A stretch of DNA of 64,000 nucleotides from Corynebacterium amycolatum (lineage in GTDB: Bacteria > Actinomycetota > Actinomycetes > Mycobacteriales > Mycobacteriaceae): positions 1,922,001 to 1,986,000 of the forward strand of contig NZ_CP069513.1 in assembly GCF_016889425.1 (NCBI RefSeq). The letters are read 5' to 3'. The position numbers and the translations under genes were made by a program. Each line of letters begins with the position of its first letter. Position 1 is the stretch's first letter. The notes below the pieces were generated by a model. It worked only from the letters and a program-made list of their open reading frames with translations, was not told the DNA's origin and did not search any database. Positions 9,769-21,741 of the stretch are shown here, one piece after another.

Positions 9769-10995
9769 TTAGCGGTTCGAATCCAGCACGCCATTGCTGC
9801 GTGACTCGTCAATAGCGGCCTCGTGCTCTTCGAAGGTCGTGCTAAAGACGGTATTCCCTTCCTTGTCCACCGTGACAAAGTACAGCCAGGTGCCGTCAGC
9901 CGGATTTTCCATGGCACGAATCGCCTCGATGGAGGGCGAAGCAATAGGGGTTTCCGGCAGCCCCTCCTTGGCGTAGGTGTTCCATGCGGTCTTTCGCGCG
10001 CGGTCCTCATCCGTGGTTGCGATTTCCTGATCCGGCAGATCGTAATTGACTGTCGAGTCGAACTGCAGCTGCATCGGCTCCTCCAGACGGTTCAGAATAA
10101 CGCGAGCGACCTTATCGAAGTCACCATCTGGCGACTCCATCTGAATCAGAGAAGCTGCGGTAATCAGCTCGTATGGAGACAGACCAACCATGTCCGCTGA
10201 AGCCATGAGCCCTGTGTCCTCATAGTTCTTCACCGATTCCTTGACCAATTTTGCCAGCATCTGTTCGGGCGTCTGCTGCGGGTCAAGGTGATGAACACCT
10301 GGCGTAATGAGTCCCTCAAGACGACGAGGGTCGTTGCCACGCGCAGTTACCGCGTCCCGTGCCCATTCTGGAACACCGAGCGCGGCCAAATCAGCCTCGC
10401 CAGCAGCACGTTCGAGATCGGTCTTGGACACGCAGTCATTGTCCTCAACGCAAGTGGCCTCTGAAATAAGCGAGAAAATTCCCTTACGCACATCCGATGA
10501 GGACACAATGCGGGTATCGGCGAAACGGGCGCCAGTCGGAATGTCAACGGTACCGACCTGATTTTCGACATCCAGAAGAGCCTCGACGGTCTCATCGGCC
10601 TTCATCCGCTGGTGGAGTCGGTAGAAACCCGGCTGCAATTCACTTGAATGGGAGTTTTCATTCGCGGCCTGGATGAATGCACGGGAAGACTTGACGACGC
10701 CGCTTTCCACCAATTGGTTGGACAAATCAGTAAGTGACGTGCCTTCACTGACCTCAACAATCGTCATTGGCCCCTCGGCTTTGCCGTCGTAATCGTCTAC
10801 AATGCCCCCACGATTCCAGACGAGGCCAATCACTGCGAGGACGAACACGCATAACAGGACAGAAGTCACATTGATTGCCACTGCCGTTTGGCGGTGGCGA
10901 ACCCGAGGCTTTGTCCCACCGCTGCGAGCACCAGCGCGGTCCCGGTCGTCACCGCCGCTACCAGTGCGGCGCGCAGTCTGCGCGTCTTTACTCAT
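9769..10995 (-). CDS. mltG: Endolytic murein transglycosylase MltG (YceG-like)
   Basis: A membrane-anchored lytic transglycosylase that cuts nascent peptidoglycan glycan chains. The 408-residue protein has a basic cytoplasmic start, one membrane segment near residues 40-60, a LysM-like region, and the YceG catalytic region with the Glu in ASLIQMESPDGDFDKVARVI near residue 275, followed by LNRLEEPMQLQFDSTVNY and PIASPSIEAIRAMENPADG. The ATG at 10995 is seven bases after GAGGAGA and was chosen over the TTG three bases earlier. It lies between ruvX and aroE, as in other actinobacteria. Confidence 0.92.
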   Translation of the reverse strand: MSKDAQTARRTGSGGDDRDRAGARSGGTKPRVRHRQTAVAINVTSVLLCVFVLAVIGLVWNRGGIVDDYDGKAEGPMTIVEVSEGTSLTDLSNQLVESGVVKSSRAFIQAANENSHSSELQPGFYRLHQRMKADETVEALLDVENQVGTVDIPTGARFADTRIVSSSDVRKGIFSLISEATCVEDNDCVSKTDLERAAGEADLAALGVPEWARDAVTARGNDPRRLEGLITPGVHHLDPQQTPEQMLAKLVKESVKNYEDTGLMASADMVGLSPYELITAASLIQMESPDGDFDKVARVILNRLEEPMQLQFDSTVNYDLPDQEIATTDEDRARKTAWNTYAKEGLPETPIASPSIEAIRAMENPADGTWLYFVTVDKEGNTVFSTTFEEHEAAIDESRSNGVLDSNR

Positions 10996-11094
10996 CAATA
11001 ATCTCCTCGAACGCAGCTCACTCTCCCATCGGTATCAGCGCGGAGTCTTCCCATTTGGGTGCGACACGCGACTAACAGCGACTGGTACGACATA

Positions 11095-11116
11095 GCTTTA
11101 CGACGAAGTCGTAGCA
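11095..11116 (+). repeat. Intergenic copy of the GCTTNNCGACG word, quasi-palindromic
   Basis: GCTTTACGACG at 11095-11105 in the 258-base gap between ruvX and mltG is followed by a partial inverted copy, so TACGAC and GTCGTA can pair around GAA. A second inverted repeat, AAAGGTG (11211-11217) with CACCTTT (11228-11234), is the only other structure noticed in this gap. The word belongs to the dispersed family described in the findings. Confidence 0.5.
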
Positions 11117-11253
11117 CTAGGTTGCATTGTAGGTGTGAATCGCCACTTCAACTTTTCAAATCCCATGCACGCAGAAACGTGCTCAGATATTACACACTTA
11201 ATAATTGCGCAAAGGTGGGTGAATTGTCACCTTTCGGTAACTTTTGTGTGCCC

Positions 11254-11757
11254 CTAGTCGGTATTTTCGTCCAAAGATTTTGCCCGTCTGTCCAACCAGG
11301 ATTGTAGAATTTCTACTGCCGCAGCCTGGTCAATAATCTTCCGCCCGGACTTAACATCAATACCTGCTGCGTGCAGCCTTGATTGAGCCATTACCGTCGT
11401 CATCCGTTCATCGGCGTAATGCACTACGACTCGGTCACCGAGTCGGCGCTGCAGCCGGAATCCAACGTCAGTAGCTTTCCGCGCAGAAGTCCCGAACGTG
11501 CCGTCGAGCATAAGGGGCATCCCGACAACAATCTCGACGACCTCAAGTTCAGTGGCGAGTCCCACGAGCCGGTCAATATCCGGCCCGTCAGGATCTTTTC
11601 GCCCCGTTGCTCGAGTGACTGTTTCAACCGGGGTCGCCAGGATACAGTCGGGGTCAGAGACTGCGACACCAACGCGGACATCGCCGACGTCGATTCCGAG
11701 CCGCCGACCCCAACCGGGATCATCCTGACCGGGGGTATCAATGCGGGGCTTAGCCAT
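11254..11757 (-). CDS. ruvX: Holliday junction resolvase-like protein RuvX (YqgF)
   Basis: An RNase H-fold nuclease of the YqgF family, linked to Holliday junction resolution and to rRNA processing. The 167-residue protein has the first catalytic Asp in [18 protein letters not shown] near residues 18-35, the Glu in [11 protein letters not shown] near residue 115, and the last Asp in [20 protein letters not shown] ribosome site precedes the ATG by eight bases. It lies 37 bases after alaS and upstream of mltG, the usual alaS-ruvX-mltG-aroE order. Confidence 0.92.
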   Translation of the reverse strand: MAKPRIDTPGQDDPGWGRRLGIDVGDVRVGVAVSDPDCILATPVETVTRATGRKDPDGPDIDRLVGLATELEVVEIVVGMPLMLDGTFGTSARKATDVGFRLQRRLGDRVVVHYADERMTTVMAQSRLHAAGIDVKSGRKIIDQAAAVEILQSWLDRRAKSLDENTD

Positions 11758-11794
11758 TGTTTACTGCTCTTCCGATAGCACAGCCGTTAATTGA

Positions 11795-14455
11795 CTACTT
11801 GGACAGTTCGGCCTCAACAGCGGCCAATGCTGCGTCGATACCGGAGGCATCAGAGCCGGAGCCCTGTGCCATTGCCGGTTTACCGCCGCCCTTGCCGCCG
11901 ACCTCGGCGCCCATCAGCTTCACCAAATCGCCGGCCTTAATACCGCGATTGACGGCTTCATCCGAAACCGAGGCCACAAATGGAACCTTGCCGCCAGCGT
12001 TGGAAATCAACGCAATAACGCTTGGGCGATCCGCAAGACGCTTCGCCAAGTCATTAGCCAGCGAACGGATGTCCTTCATCTCCGTACCGTCGGGAAGCTT
12101 AAGGCCGAGGTAAGTAACATCGCCGATGGTGCGAGCGGACTCCAGGTGAGATGCGGCATTGGCCAGCAGCTGTCCGGCCTTGAAATCAGCGAGCTGCTTC
12201 TCTGCAGCCTTGAGCTTCTCAGCCAATGCTGCGATGCGGTCTGGCAGCTCAGCAGACGGAGCCTTGAATTCAGTGGCCAGTCGTTCAGCCAGGAGACGCT
12301 CGGTGGACAGGTAGCGGAAGGAATCCATACCCGAGTAGGCCTCAATACGGCGCACGCCCGATCCGACAGAGGACTCGCCCAGCACAGCTACCGGACCAAT
12401 CTGCGAAGAATGCGAAACGTGGGTACCGCCACACAGCTCAATTGAGAACGGGCCACCGACCTCGACAACGCGGACGATGTCGCCGTAGTTTTCGTTGAAC
12501 AATGCCATGGCACCAGCGGCCTTGGCCTCTTCCAACGGCATCTCGGCAGTATTGACAGCCCAGTCGTTGTCGACAGCCTCATTGGTAATCTGCTCAATCT
12601 CACGGAGCTGTTCCGGTGTGAGCTGCTCACCGTACTTGAAGTCGAAACGGAGGTAGCCCGGCTTATTCATGGAACCAGCCTGAGTTGCAGTATCCCCCAG
12701 TACCTGACGCAGAGCACCGTGAATCAGGTGAGTTGCAGTGTGCGCCTGACGAGCACCGTGACGCCACTGCTCGTCTACCAAAGCTTCAGCGGAGACGCCC
12801 GGGGTAAACTCACCGGCTGTGACGATGCCCTTGTGCAGCCACAGCTTCTTGCCCACCTTTTGGACATCGTTGATGTGGACCACAGCGCCGGAATCAGTCA
12901 CGATTCGACCACGGTCAGCCAGCTGACCTCCGGCCTCGGCATAGAGCGGAGTGCGGTCGAGGATAACCTCAATCTCATCGCCCTCTGCGGCAAACGCCTG
13001 CTTCTGGCCATCGGCAATGATGCCGAGAATCGTGGATTCGTCGGCAAGCCGATCGTAACCAGTGAAGGACGTCGGGTGTTCATCGATGAACTCGCGGTAG
13101 ACGTGCAGGTCGGTGTGCGACTGTTTCTTTGCCTGGCTGTCGGCCTTTGCACGCGCACGCTGCTCAGCCATCTCGCGATCGAATTCCTCGCGGTCGATGG
13201 TCAGGCCAGCTTCTTCGGCCATCTCGATGGTCAGGTCGATTGGGAAGCCGTGGGTGTCATGCAGGGTGAAGGCATCGTGACCGGATAGAACGGTTTTACC
13301 CTCTGCCTTGGCCTTGGTGGCCGCGCGCTCGAACAGCTCCTCACCAGCGGACAGAGTCTTGGTGAAGGTCTTTTCCTCGGCGACGGCGACGCGGCGAATA
13401 CGGTTCCAGTTCTCCGCGATCTCTGGGTACGACGGGGTCATGGTCTCGGCCGCGATACCAATCAGCTTCTCCAGCACTGGACCGTTAGCTCCGAGCAAGC
13501 GCGCAGAGCGGATAATACGGCGCAGAAGGCGACGCAGAATATAGCCACGATCGGAGTTCGAGGGAGTGACGCCGTCGAGCATCAGCATCAAGCCGGTACG
13601 GCTGTGGTCAGCGATGACGCGGAAACGGATGTTGTCCTGGTGGTTCGAGCTGTATTTCGAACCGGTTAGCCGCTCTGCCTCGTCGATAACCGGACGCAGT
13701 AGGTCAGTTTCGTAGACGTTGTCGACACCCTGCAGCAGGAAAGCAACACGCTCGATACCCATACCGGTATCGATGTTCTTCTTCGGCAACGGGCCAAGAA
13801 TCTCGAAAGAGTCCTTGCCTGTTCCTTCGCCACGCTCGTTTTCCATGAAGACGAGGTTCCAAATCTCGATGTAGCGATCCTCGTCGGCCTCTGGGCCACC
13901 ATCAGCACCGTACTCCGGGCCGCGATCGTAGAAAATCTCTGAGCACGGACCACACGGGCCAGGTACACCCATGGACCAGTAGTTGTCCGCCATACCTCGG
14001 CGCTGAATGCGCTCCTCCGGTACACCAACCTTCTCGTGCCAGATGTCATGGGCCTCATCGTCGTCGAGGAAAACCGTTACCCACAGCTTCTCAGCCGGGA
14101 TGCCAAAGCCGCCGTCCTCAACAGCACCAGTCAGAAGGCTCCATGCATGAGTGATGGCACCTTCCTTGAAGTAATTTCCGAATGAGAAGTTACCCGCCAT
14201 CTGGAAGAAGGTGTTGTGGCGAGTGGTGATACCCACCTCTTCAATGTCCAGTGTGCGCACGCACTTCTGAATCGAGGTCGCGGTGGAGAAGTCCGGAGTC
14301 TCATTGCCGAGGAAGTAGGGCTTGAACGGCACCATGCCGGCATTAACGAACAGCAGGTTCGGGTCATCCAAAACCAGGGAGGCACTGGGGACCTCGGTGT
14401 GTCCCGCCTTTACGAAATGCTGGATGAAGCGATTTCGAATTTCATGAGTCTGCAC
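11795..14455 (-). CDS. alaS: Alanyl-tRNA synthetase
   Basis: Charges tRNA-Ala and edits mischarged Ser/Gly. The 886-residue protein is full length: the class II catalytic core includes [15 protein letters not shown] and [18 protein letters not shown], the editing domain has [16 protein letters not shown], and zinc is bound by [14 protein letters not shown] Gly-rich DHHA1 domain closes the protein. The start is GTG at 14455, nine bases after GAGGAAG, giving the conserved [11 protein letters not shown]. It leads a run into ruvX and mltG. Confidence 0.97.
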   Translation of the reverse strand: MQTHEIRNRFIQHFVKAGHTEVPSASLVLDDPNLLFVNAGMVPFKPYFLGNETPDFSTATSIQKCVRTLDIEEVGITTRHNTFFQMAGNFSFGNYFKEGAITHAWSLLTGAVEDGGFGIPAEKLWVTVFLDDDEAHDIWHEKVGVPEERIQRRGMADNYWSMGVPGPCGPCSEIFYDRGPEYGADGGPEADEDRYIEIWNLVFMENERGEGTGKDSFEILGPLPKKNIDTGMGIERVAFLLQGVDNVYETDLLRPVIDEAERLTGSKYSSNHQDNIRFRVIADHSRTGLMLMLDGVTPSNSDRGYILRRLLRRIIRSARLLGANGPVLEKLIGIAAETMTPSYPEIAENWNRIRRVAVAEEKTFTKTLSAGEELFERAATKAKAEGKTVLSGHDAFTLHDTHGFPIDLTIEMAEEAGLTIDREEFDREMAEQRARAKADSQAKKQSHTDLHVYREFIDEHPTSFTGYDRLADESTILGIIADGQKQAFAAEGDEIEVILDRTPLYAEAGGQLADRGRIVTDSGAVVHINDVQKVGKKLWLHKGIVTAGEFTPGVSAEALVDEQWRHGARQAHTATHLIHGALRQVLGDTATQAGSMNKPGYLRFDFKYGEQLTPEQLREIEQITNEAVDNDWAVNTAEMPLEEAKAAGAMALFNENYGDIVRVVEVGGPFSIELCGGTHVSHSSQIGPVAVLGESSVGSGVRRIEAYSGMDSFRYLSTERLLAERLATEFKAPSAELPDRIAALAEKLKAAEKQLADFKAGQLLANAASHLESARTIGDVTYLGLKLPDGTEMKDIRSLANDLAKRLADRPSVIALISNAGGKVPFVASVSDEAVNRGIKAGDLVKLMGAEVGGKGGGKPAMAQGSGSDASGIDAALAAVEAELSK

Positions 14456-14583
14456 GGTGTTCTACTTCCTCGTTTCACGTCGAGCGTCCGAGATGTTTAA
14501 TACAAAACTAGCAGTCTACCCGCTCGGTTCGAGCAACTTTAAAACCACCCCACCGGCACCCCGTAGATCCCGACCGATCTCGC

Positions 14584-16050
14584 CTACTTCGATTTCCGGC
14601 GGCTCCCCCGGATAATTCGGCGAATGCGTCCGAGGTACTCAGCCATGCCGTTTTCACGACCATGATTGGATGGAACGAAATAATCAGTGCCCACCAACTG
14701 ATCTGGTGGATACTGTTGGGCAACGACACCCATGGGGTCATTGTGCGGGTAGATATAGTCCACCGCGTGACCAAGGTCCTTAGCCCCGCTGTAATGTCCG
14801 TCGCGCAAATGCGGTGGCACCGGCCCGGTCTTCCCGGAACGAACATCCTTCAACGCCCCGTCGATTGCGCTTATGACCGAATTGGATTTCGGTGCCGTGG
14901 CCAAGTGAATCGTGGCCTGCGCCAGCGTCAGCCGGGCTTCCGGCATGCCTATCAAGGCAACGGCCTGCGCCGCGGCGACGGCGGTTTGCAGTGCTGTCGG
15001 GTCTGCCATACCGATGTCTTCGCTAGCCAGAATTACGATTCGGCGGGCAATAAACCGAGGGTCTTCCCCACCCTCAATCATCCGCGCCAAGTAGTGCAGG
15101 GCAGCATCGACATCAGACCCTCGAACGGACTTAATAAACGCGCTGGTGACGTCGTAATGCTGGTCGCCATCGCGGTCATAGCGAACCACGGCCCTGTTGA
15201 TCGAATTGGCAAGCGACTCAGAGGTAATCTGCTCACCGTCGGCTACGGCTTCTGCGGCTGCCTCGAGGTACGTGAGGGAACGACGAGCATCACCAGCTGC
15301 CAGCGCAATGAGTTGATTACGTGCATCGTCTGTAATACTGACGCGACCATTGAGGCCGCGCTCATCAGTAAGTGCTCGATCAATGAGCGTGCCGACGGCT
15401 TCGTCATCCAGTGGCTGCAACTGTAACAACAGTGATCGACTGAGCAGCGGGGACACCACTGAGAAGGATGGGTTTTCCGTCGTTGCCGCAACGAGAAGGA
15501 CAATCCGATTTTCCACGGCACCCAACAGGGCATCCTGCTGGGTCTTAGAGAAGCGGTGCACCTCGTCGATGAAGAGCACCGTTTGAATGCCCTGATTAAC
15601 GAGCGTGCGACGAGCAGTATCGATAACCGCACGCACTTCCTTCACCCCGGCATTAAGCGCGGAAAGCGCTTCAAAGTGTCGACCGGTCGCCGCGGAAATC
15701 AAACTGGCAAGAGTGGTCTTGCCAGTTCCAGGAGGGCCAAACAGAATAACGGAGGTGTCGCCGCCCCCCTCGACCAGACGGCGCAACGGTGCTCCGGGTG
15801 CTAGCAGGTGGTCTTGACCAACGACTTCATCCAGGTTTCGCGGTCGCATCCGAACAGCCAATGGCGCATGTGCACCTGGGTGGAAATAGGTGTTCGCATC
15901 GGAGTTCAGGCCAGTGCTTGCTGGCCCCGCACCCCGACCTTGGCTCTTGGCCGCCGCAGGGCCGGCAATCGAAGGCTCGTCGAAAAGCCCTGGAGCGTCA
16001 TCGGCGGAGCCGTTTGCACCGCCTGTCGGCAGCTTATTCGGATCCGCCAC
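14584..16050 (-). CDS. rarA: Replication-associated recombination protein A (AAA+ ATPase)
   Basis: RarA/MgsA acts at stalled replication forks and is related to clamp loader subunits. The 488-residue protein has an unstructured Ala/Gly-rich start of about 60 residues, then [15 protein letters not shown], Walker [11 protein letters not shown] near residue 105, Walker [11 protein letters not shown] near 159, and the C-terminal tetramerisation domain with the motif [23 protein letters not shown]. Its start is GTG. It lies seven bases after the kinase-like gene and shares its transcription direction. Confidence 0.94.
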   Translation of the reverse strand: MADPNKLPTGGANGSADDAPGLFDEPSIAGPAAAKSQGRGAGPASTGLNSDANTYFHPGAHAPLAVRMRPRNLDEVVGQDHLLAPGAPLRRLVEGGGDTSVILFGPPGTGKTTLASLISAATGRHFEALSALNAGVKEVRAVIDTARRTLVNQGIQTVLFIDEVHRFSKTQQDALLGAVENRIVLLVAATTENPSFSVVSPLLSRSLLLQLQPLDDEAVGTLIDRALTDERGLNGRVSITDDARNQLIALAAGDARRSLTYLEAAAEAVADGEQITSESLANSINRAVVRYDRDGDQHYDVTSAFIKSVRGSDVDAALHYLARMIEGGEDPRFIARRIVILASEDIGMADPTALQTAVAAAQAVALIGMPEARLTLAQATIHLATAPKSNSVISAIDGALKDVRSGKTGPVPPHLRDGHYSGAKDLGHAVDYIYPHNDPMGVVAQQYPPDQLVGTDYFVPSNHGRENGMAEYLGRIRRIIRGSRRKSK

Positions 16051-16057
16051 GTATGCC

Positions 16058-17239
16058 CTAGCCTTCCTCTTGCTCTAAGAAATCAATTACAGCATGTGCG
16101 AACTTTTCCAGCTCGTCGGCACGATCGTCCTCACATCTATGGGCGAACTGCGCAATGGCGCGAGCTGTGTTAGCCATGTCGCGTCGCTCCAATGCTGAGC
16201 CACCAACTTCCGGCTTCAGGTCCGTACGTCCTTCATGCCCCACCCACAGCGCTTGCTTCGGAGAACCGAAGACGGAAACCGTTGCGGAGATGAAGAACCA
16301 ACCGAGCAAAGCCGCAGCAATGAACGCCATCATACGGCGGTCGCTCGTGTCGCGATACCAATGGTCACGAATCTCTTCCATCCATGCACGGACAAATGCG
16401 TCGACCTCTGCCTCCGATGGGCGCTCCACGAAAACGTGCAGCGGGAAGCCTGCGACGACGCTGGCCACGTCGAAGATGACATCGCGGTAACCAGCCCACT
16501 CATAGTCGAGGAACTGGACCTTGTCCGCCAGCAGAATGTTGTCCGGGGCGAGGTCAAACGGAGTAAACGCCCTATGCGTGCCCTTCTCAATTCGACGAGC
16601 AGCATCCTCACCGAAAGAGCGCACAGCGTCGGGAACAGGAATACCGGAGCCTTCAATAGCTCGCATGCCAAAGCGAATCCCCGACACAATGCCGTGGTCA
16701 CGCGCCTCGAGAGCCTCACGATCGACCTTGTTCTTCACCCACATACGACGACGCAGGGTCTCAAACCCCTCTTCGCGAGTATGCGTGTGAATATGCATCC
16801 GGCCCAGCGACGCGCCGAGACTGCGGAACGCGCGCAATCGACGCTCTTCATCGCCACGAAAGAGTACGTCCGCAAGAGTGTCCACGACACCGACGTCGCT
16901 GAGAACCAATAGCTGCTTTGAAACATCGTAAGCAAGAAGCTGAGGCCCCGGGCGAACGTCGTCAGGCAGCGTATTGATGAACTGGTACGCCACGACTTCC
17001 CGTAAAACGGCGGGATCGACACCTTCAGTCATCGTAGGAATTTGCTTTACGACGACCGTGCGCTCCTGCATAAAGGGATTTGTGGCGACCCGTACGCGGA
17101 CAACAAGAGCGTTTGACTGGCCTGTAAGTACTTCTGGATCCGACAACACTGGAGTGCCGCCGAATCGTGCGGAAAGCAGTGTCTCTGCATCTTTAACTAC
17201 ACTGTCAACTTCTGCTGCAGCGTCGTCCGAGTACTCCAT
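16058..17239 (-). CDS. Kinase-fold phosphotransferase (APH-like), function unknown
   Basis: A protein of 393 residues with the aminoglycoside phosphotransferase/choline kinase fold. The N lobe contains VVVKQIP, whose Lys could contact ATP, and the C lobe has [13 protein letters not shown] with the catalytic-loop Asp and Asn, then FLDYEWAG with the metal-binding Asp. The His of the classical HGD loop is missing. The substrate cannot be named. The ATG at 17239 follows GAAAGGGC by six bases and is preferred over TTG at 17254. It lies directly upstream of rarA and 147 bases downstream of aspS. Confidence 0.7.
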   Translation of the reverse strand: MEYSDDAAAEVDSVVKDAETLLSARFGGTPVLSDPEVLTGQSNALVVRVRVATNPFMQERTVVVKQIPTMTEGVDPAVLREVVAYQFINTLPDDVRPGPQLLAYDVSKQLLVLSDVGVVDTLADVLFRGDEERRLRAFRSLGASLGRMHIHTHTREEGFETLRRRMWVKNKVDREALEARDHGIVSGIRFGMRAIEGSGIPVPDAVRSFGEDAARRIEKGTHRAFTPFDLAPDNILLADKVQFLDYEWAGYRDVIFDVASVVAGFPLHVFVERPSEAEVDAFVRAWMEEIRDHWYRDTSDRRMMAFIAAALLGWFFISATVSVFGSPKQALWVGHEGRTDLKPEVGGSALERRDMANTARAIAQFAHRCEDDRADELEKFAHAVIDFLEQEEG

Positions 17240-17386
17240 TGAATGCCCTTTCAATGAGCCAGTTTCAGTCAGGCGATACGGATGTCGCGTTGTGGCCCGT
17301 ACCGCCTTAGTTAGGAGGAATCGACCCCGCTCGCGCTGTTCACGCTGGAGTGGCGGAGCACATTCCTCGCAATGTGATTTCTTTGT

Positions 17387-19216
17387 TTACTTGCTGTCGC
17401 CTGCGTCGGCTGCTGCCTTAGCGGCGTCTGCCTTCTGCTTTGGCTTCGGCTTGAAGTCGATACCGGTCTCCTTGCGCTGCTGAGCGGTAATCGGAGTCGG
17501 GGCGTCAGTCAACGGATCAACGCCGCCACCGGACTTCGGGAAGGCGATAACATCGCGAATGGAGTCAACGCCGGCCAGCAGGGAAACGATACGGTCCCAA
17601 CCGAATGCGATACCACCGTGCGGCGGAGCGCCGTACTGGAAAGCGTCCAACAGGAAGCCGAACTGCTCCTGTGCCTCTTCCTCGCCGATGCCCATAACAT
17701 CGAAGACGCGCTTCTGGACATCTGGGCGGTGAATACGAATGGAGCCGCCACCAATTTCGTTACCGTTGCAGACGATGTCGTAGGCGTAAGCCAGTGCGTT
17801 GCCCGGATCCTTGTCGAAGGTATCCATGTGCTCTGGCTTCGGCGAGGTGAAGGCGTGGTGCACAGCAGTCCACTGGGAGTGGCCCAGGGCAACGTCACCG
17901 GAAGCGGTAGCGTCGGCAGCCGGCTCGAACAACGGTGCGTCGACGACCCAGGTGAATGCCCAGTCGCCTTCCTTGATCAGGCCGAGCTTCTTGGCAATCT
18001 CTCCACGAGCAGCACCCAGCAGTGCACGGGAGCTCTTAGCATCACCTGCAGCGAAGAAGATGCAGTCACCCGGCTTTGCGCCGACGTGCACCGCGATGCC
18101 TTCACGCTCTGCGTCAGTAATGTTCTTGGCAACCGGGCCACCCAGAGTGCCGTCCTCCCCGACGAGGATGTAGGCCAGGCCCTTCGCGCCGCGCTGGCGG
18201 GCCCAATCCTGCCAAGCATCGAGTTGACGACGAGGCTGCGATGCGCCACCGTCCATAACAACTGCACCAACGTAGTCGTTCTGGAAGACACGGAAAGTGG
18301 TGTCCTTGAAGAACTCAGTGCACTCCACCAACGGAATGTCGAAGCGCAGGTCTGGTTTGTCAGAACCGTACTTCTCCATGGCCTCCTTGAAGGTCATGCG
18401 TGGAATCGGAGTCTGAACAGTGACACCGGCCTCGGCGAAGATAGCAACCAGAATCTCTTCTGCCAGCGCAATGACATCGTCCTGCTCGGCGAAGCTCATC
18501 TCAACGTCGAGCTGAGTGAACTCTGGCTGGCGGTCAGCGCGGAAGTCCTCATCGCGGTAGCAGCGGGCAATCTGGTAGTAGCGCTCCATACCAGCGACCA
18601 TAAGCAGCTGCTTGAACAGCTGAGGGGACTGCGGCAGTGCATAGAAAGTGCCCGGCTTCAAACGAGCCGGCACTACGAAGTCACGAGCGCCTTCCGGCGT
18701 AGAGCGAGTCAACGTCGGAGTCTCGATTTCTGTAAAGTCGTGGCTGTCCAGCACCTTACGTGCTGCGCGGTTGACAGCCGCACGAAGACGCATAATTTTG
18801 GCCGGGCCTTCACGGCGTAGGTCTAGGTAGCGGTACTTCAGGCGAGCTTCTTCGCCCACAGTGCCAGAAGTTCCAACGTCCTCGAGCTGGAACGGCAATG
18901 CCGCCGACTCGTTGAGGATGGTCAGCTCCGTAACATTGACCTCAATTTCTCCCGATGCCAGGTTCGGGTTTTCGGAGCCCTCCGGGCGCTTCTCAACGAC
19001 ACCGGTGACCTGAATGCAGTACTCGCTGCGCAGGTGGTGTGCACGCTCAGCAACTTCACTGTTGCGGAACACAACCTGGGCGTAACCGGAGCGGTCACGC
19101 ATGTCAATGAAGATCACACCACCGTGGTCACGGCGGCGTCCTACCCAACCGGTCAGGGTTACTGTGCTGCCGGCGAGGTCAGCGCGGAGGTCTCCGGCAA
19201 GATGCGTACGAAGCAC
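17387..19216 (-). CDS. aspS: Aspartyl-tRNA synthetase (bacterial type)
   Basis: Charges tRNA-Asp. The 609-residue protein has an N-terminal OB-fold anticodon domain ([25 protein letters not shown]), class II motif 2 around [20 protein letters not shown], the bacterial GAD insertion, and motif 3 [15 protein letters not shown], ending in a Lys/Ala-rich tail. The GTG at 19216 is about nine bases after GGAAGGA and gives the usual LRTHLAG start. A TAGACT box on the minus strand near 19290 is a possible -10. Whether it also charges tRNA-Asn cannot be judged here. Confidence 0.96.
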   Translation of the reverse strand: MLRTHLAGDLRADLAGSTVTLTGWVGRRRDHGGVIFIDMRDRSGYAQVVFRNSEVAERAHHLRSEYCIQVTGVVEKRPEGSENPNLASGEIEVNVTELTILNESAALPFQLEDVGTSGTVGEEARLKYRYLDLRREGPAKIMRLRAAVNRAARKVLDSHDFTEIETPTLTRSTPEGARDFVVPARLKPGTFYALPQSPQLFKQLLMVAGMERYYQIARCYRDEDFRADRQPEFTQLDVEMSFAEQDDVIALAEEILVAIFAEAGVTVQTPIPRMTFKEAMEKYGSDKPDLRFDIPLVECTEFFKDTTFRVFQNDYVGAVVMDGGASQPRRQLDAWQDWARQRGAKGLAYILVGEDGTLGGPVAKNITDAEREGIAVHVGAKPGDCIFFAAGDAKSSRALLGAARGEIAKKLGLIKEGDWAFTWVVDAPLFEPAADATASGDVALGHSQWTAVHHAFTSPKPEHMDTFDKDPGNALAYAYDIVCNGNEIGGGSIRIHRPDVQKRVFDVMGIGEEEAQEQFGFLLDAFQYGAPPHGGIAFGWDRIVSLLAGVDSIRDVIAFPKSGGGVDPLTDAPTPITAQQRKETGIDFKPKPKQKADAAKAAADAGDSK

Positions 19217-19338
19217 TGCGAATTGGTCCTTCCAAAATTGGTGCTATAGGGATTAACGCTGTGGATAGCGGTTTCGTCCGTGTAGTCTACCTTGAAGCCA
19301 TTAAGGTGAGAAGAAGACCCCGGTTATTTTGCCTATTA

Positions 19339-19362
19339 CCGGTCATCGCCCCGGTCATCGCC
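19339..19362 (+). repeat. 12-bp tandem repeat between aspS and the metallopeptidase gene
   Basis: CCGGTCATCGCC occurs twice back to back in the 283-base gap between two divergent genes. It could be a paired regulator site or slippage product; nothing ties it to a known operator. Confidence 0.5.
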
Positions 19363-19486
19363 TTGGGTCTACCTCGGGCTTCATGTACTCACTTAGACAT
19401 AGATTTTTGTAGGCCTTGACGTTGACTTCCATACGGACACTTTGACGCAGCGCTATTCAATGGCCCGTTTTCCGAACCCTATGCAA

Positions 19487-19500
19487 TAGTCTTACTCCTA
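19487..19500 (+). promoter_or_regulatory. -10 box giving a leaderless metallopeptidase mRNA
   Basis: TAGTCT at 19487-19492 ends seven bases before the ATG at 19500, and there is no ribosome site, so transcription probably starts at the start codon itself. Confidence 0.5.
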
Positions 19501-20387
19501 TGACCTTCCGGAATGACTTCCAAAAGAGCTCGGCTCGTGCCGAGCGACGCTCGGGTGGTGGCCGCGCTATTGCAGTAGGCGGTGGCGGCATCGGCGGCCT
19601 TGTCCTCATTGGCCTGTACTTACTTCTCGGCGGCGACCCGGGACAATTGGGACAGCTGACAGGTGCCCAGAACAACCAGTCCTCTCAGACTGCACAGCAA
19701 ACCCCTGGTGAGGATCCCTGTAAAACCGGCGAAGATGCCAACAGCCGCATCGATTGCCGGATGGAATTCACCGGCATTTCGGTCGACCGAGTCTGGGAAG
19801 AACAGCTTCCCGCACAGGCCGGCATCGGGTACACGAACCCAGACCTAGTCCTCTTTGAAGGCTCCACTCAGTCGGGCTGCGGCGCAGCGTCCTCGTCCAC
19901 CGGCCCGTTCTACTGCCCCGCCGATCAAACGGCCTACTTCGACACGGAGTTCTTTAGCACCCTGGAGCGCATGGGCGGAGGCAACGGCCCGCTCGCGCAG
20001 GAGTATGTCGTAGCCCACGAATTCGGTCACCATATCCAAAATTTGGAGGGTACGCTCGGCCGCAGTAACTACAACGAGCCTGGCCCCGATTCCGATGCCG
20101 TAAAGATTGAGCTGCAGGCAGACTGCTATGCGGGTATCTGGGCTCATTACGCGGACAAGGGGCCGGACGCAATCCTCGAACCGCTTTCCGACGAGCAAGT
20201 TGCCGATGCCCTCAAAACTACGAAGGCCATTGGCGATGACACCATCCAGCAGCATTCCGGCGGTGGTGTTCAACCGGACTCCTGGACCCATGGCTCAGCT
20301 GAGCAGCGTACGAAGGCATTCCTCACCGGCTACAAGTCAGGAAAGATGTCTCAGTGCGACACTCTCGAGCGCGGTGTCTACAGCTAG
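19500..20387 (+). CDS. Membrane-anchored neutral zinc metallopeptidase (YpfJ family)
   Basis: A 295-residue protein with a Gly-rich, positively charged start, one membrane segment near residues 30-45, and an extracytoplasmic domain carrying the zinc motif HEFGHHIQNL near residue 170, with a further metal ligand probable in ELQADCYAG. Cys residues at several positions suggest disulphides outside the cell. The family is widespread and its substrates are unknown. It is a lone plus-strand gene between aspS and hisS, with a probable leaderless start. Confidence 0.85.
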   Translation: MTFRNDFQKSSARAERRSGGGRAIAVGGGGIGGLVLIGLYLLLGGDPGQLGQLTGAQNNQSSQTAQQTPGEDPCKTGEDANSRIDCRMEFTGISVDRVWEEQLPAQAGIGYTNPDLVLFEGSTQSGCGAASSSTGPFYCPADQTAYFDTEFFSTLERMGGGNGPLAQEYVVAHEFGHHIQNLEGTLGRSNYNEPGPDSDAVKIELQADCYAGIWAHYADKGPDAILEPLSDEQVADALKTTKAIGDDTIQQHSGGGVQPDSWTHGSAEQRTKAFLTGYKSGKMSQCDTLERGVYS

Positions 20388-20414
20388 ACTCCGCACTCAA
20401 CAAATGCGCGTTTC

Positions 20415-21719
20415 CTAGATGCGCGACTGCAACTCCTGAACCAGCGCATCTAGGGCCACCGCGTGCTGCTCGTGGGACTCGAGGTCCTTCAGCTGAACCT
20501 CGCCCGCAGCCAATTCAGATTCGCCGAGAACCAACGCAAATCGGGCTCCAGCGCGATCGGCACCCTTCATTGCACCCTTCAGCCCGCGGCCACCGTAGGA
20601 CATATCCGCGCGGATACCCGCTTGGCGCAGCTTATTGATCTGCACCGCCATAGTGTGAGCGGCTTCTTCACCGAGCGCAACACCATACACATCGACGCGT
20701 CGACCGTCGCTAGCCTGCTTGCCCTCGGCTTCCAGCGCGAGCAGTGCACGATCCACACCCAAACCAAAGCCAATTCCGGACAGCTCTTGGCCGCCGAGCT
20801 GCGCCATCAGGCCGTCGTAGCGACCACCGCCACCGATACCCGACTGAGCACCAAGGCCGTCGTGAACAAACTCGAAGCACGTCTTGGTGTAGTAGTCCAG
20901 CCCCCGCACCATTCGAGGATTGATGACATAGGGCACCTTCATGTCATCCAACAGTCCAGTCACAGCTTCAAAGTGACTGCGAGCGCTGTCAGAAAGGTGG
21001 TCCAGCATCAGTGGTGCGTCGGCAAGCATTTCCTGCATTTCCGGTCGCTTATCGTCGAGGACGCGCAGCGGGTTGATGTTTGCACGGTGGCGAGTTTCCT
21101 CATCCAGCGGCAGCTCAAACAAGAATTCCTGCAGCTTAGCGCGGTATTCGGGGCGACAGGTGTTGTCACCGAGGCTTGTCAGCTCAAGCCGGAATCCTTC
21201 CAGGCCGATGCCGCGGAAACATGCGTCGGCAAGCGCGATGACCTCAGCGTCCAGCGCAGGATCATCGACGCCGATTGCCTCTACGCCAACCTGCTGCAAC
21301 TGACGGTAACGGCCCGCCTGCGGGCGTTCATAGCGAAAGAACGGCCCCGCGTAGGAAAGCTTGACCGGCAGCTGACCGCGGTCGAGATTGTGCTCAATGA
21401 CCGCGCGCATCACGCCCGCGGTACCCTCCGGGCGCAGGGTGACCGAGCGGTCGCCGCGGTCGGCGAACGTGTACATCTCCTTGGTGACGACGTCCGTCGA
21501 TTCACCTACGCCGCGTGCAAAAAGCCCGGTTTCCTCGAAAATTGGCAGCTCAATGTGCTCATAGCCCGCAAGTCGTGCGCGGTGCTGGAATGAGTTTCGC
21601 ACCGCCTCGAATTCGCGGGAGACCGGCGGGACGTAATCCGGCACGCCCTTGGGCGCGGAGAATGGCTTCAACTTCTTTGGCTTCTGGCTAGAGTTCACTC
21701 CGCTAACTCTACCTGCCAA
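20415..21719 (-). CDS. hisS: Histidyl-tRNA synthetase
   Basis: Charges tRNA-His. The 434-residue class II enzyme shows motif 2 [17 protein letters not shown] with the conserved Arg, [20 protein letters not shown], the histidine-binding [12 protein letters not shown], and the motif 3 region [16 protein letters not shown] Lys-rich leader of about 20 residues precedes the conserved [11 protein letters not shown]. It is convergent with the metallopeptidase gene (27 bases between stops) and lies 22 bases after the MBL-fold gene. Confidence 0.96.
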   Translation of the reverse strand: MAGRVSGVNSSQKPKKLKPFSAPKGVPDYVPPVSREFEAVRNSFQHRARLAGYEHIELPIFEETGLFARGVGESTDVVTKEMYTFADRGDRSVTLRPEGTAGVMRAVIEHNLDRGQLPVKLSYAGPFFRYERPQAGRYRQLQQVGVEAIGVDDPALDAEVIALADACFRGIGLEGFRLELTSLGDNTCRPEYRAKLQEFLFELPLDEETRHRANINPLRVLDDKRPEMQEMLADAPLMLDHLSDSARSHFEAVTGLLDDMKVPYVINPRMVRGLDYYTKTCFEFVHDGLGAQSGIGGGGRYDGLMAQLGGQELSGIGFGLGVDRALLALEAEGKQASDGRRVDVYGVALGEEAAHTMAVQINKLRQAGIRADMSYGGRGLKGAMKGADRAGARFALVLGESELAAGEVQLKDLESHEQHAVALDALVQELQSRI

Positions 21720-21741
21720 CTCTCACGACGTGTCAGCCAGG

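Noticed and set aside
17618..18820. 400-codon frame antisense to aspS, and the similar 376-codon frame antisense to hisS (20463-21593)
   Set aside because: The opposite frames encode complete, well-conserved synthetases; the antisense products show no domain and arise from codon bias.
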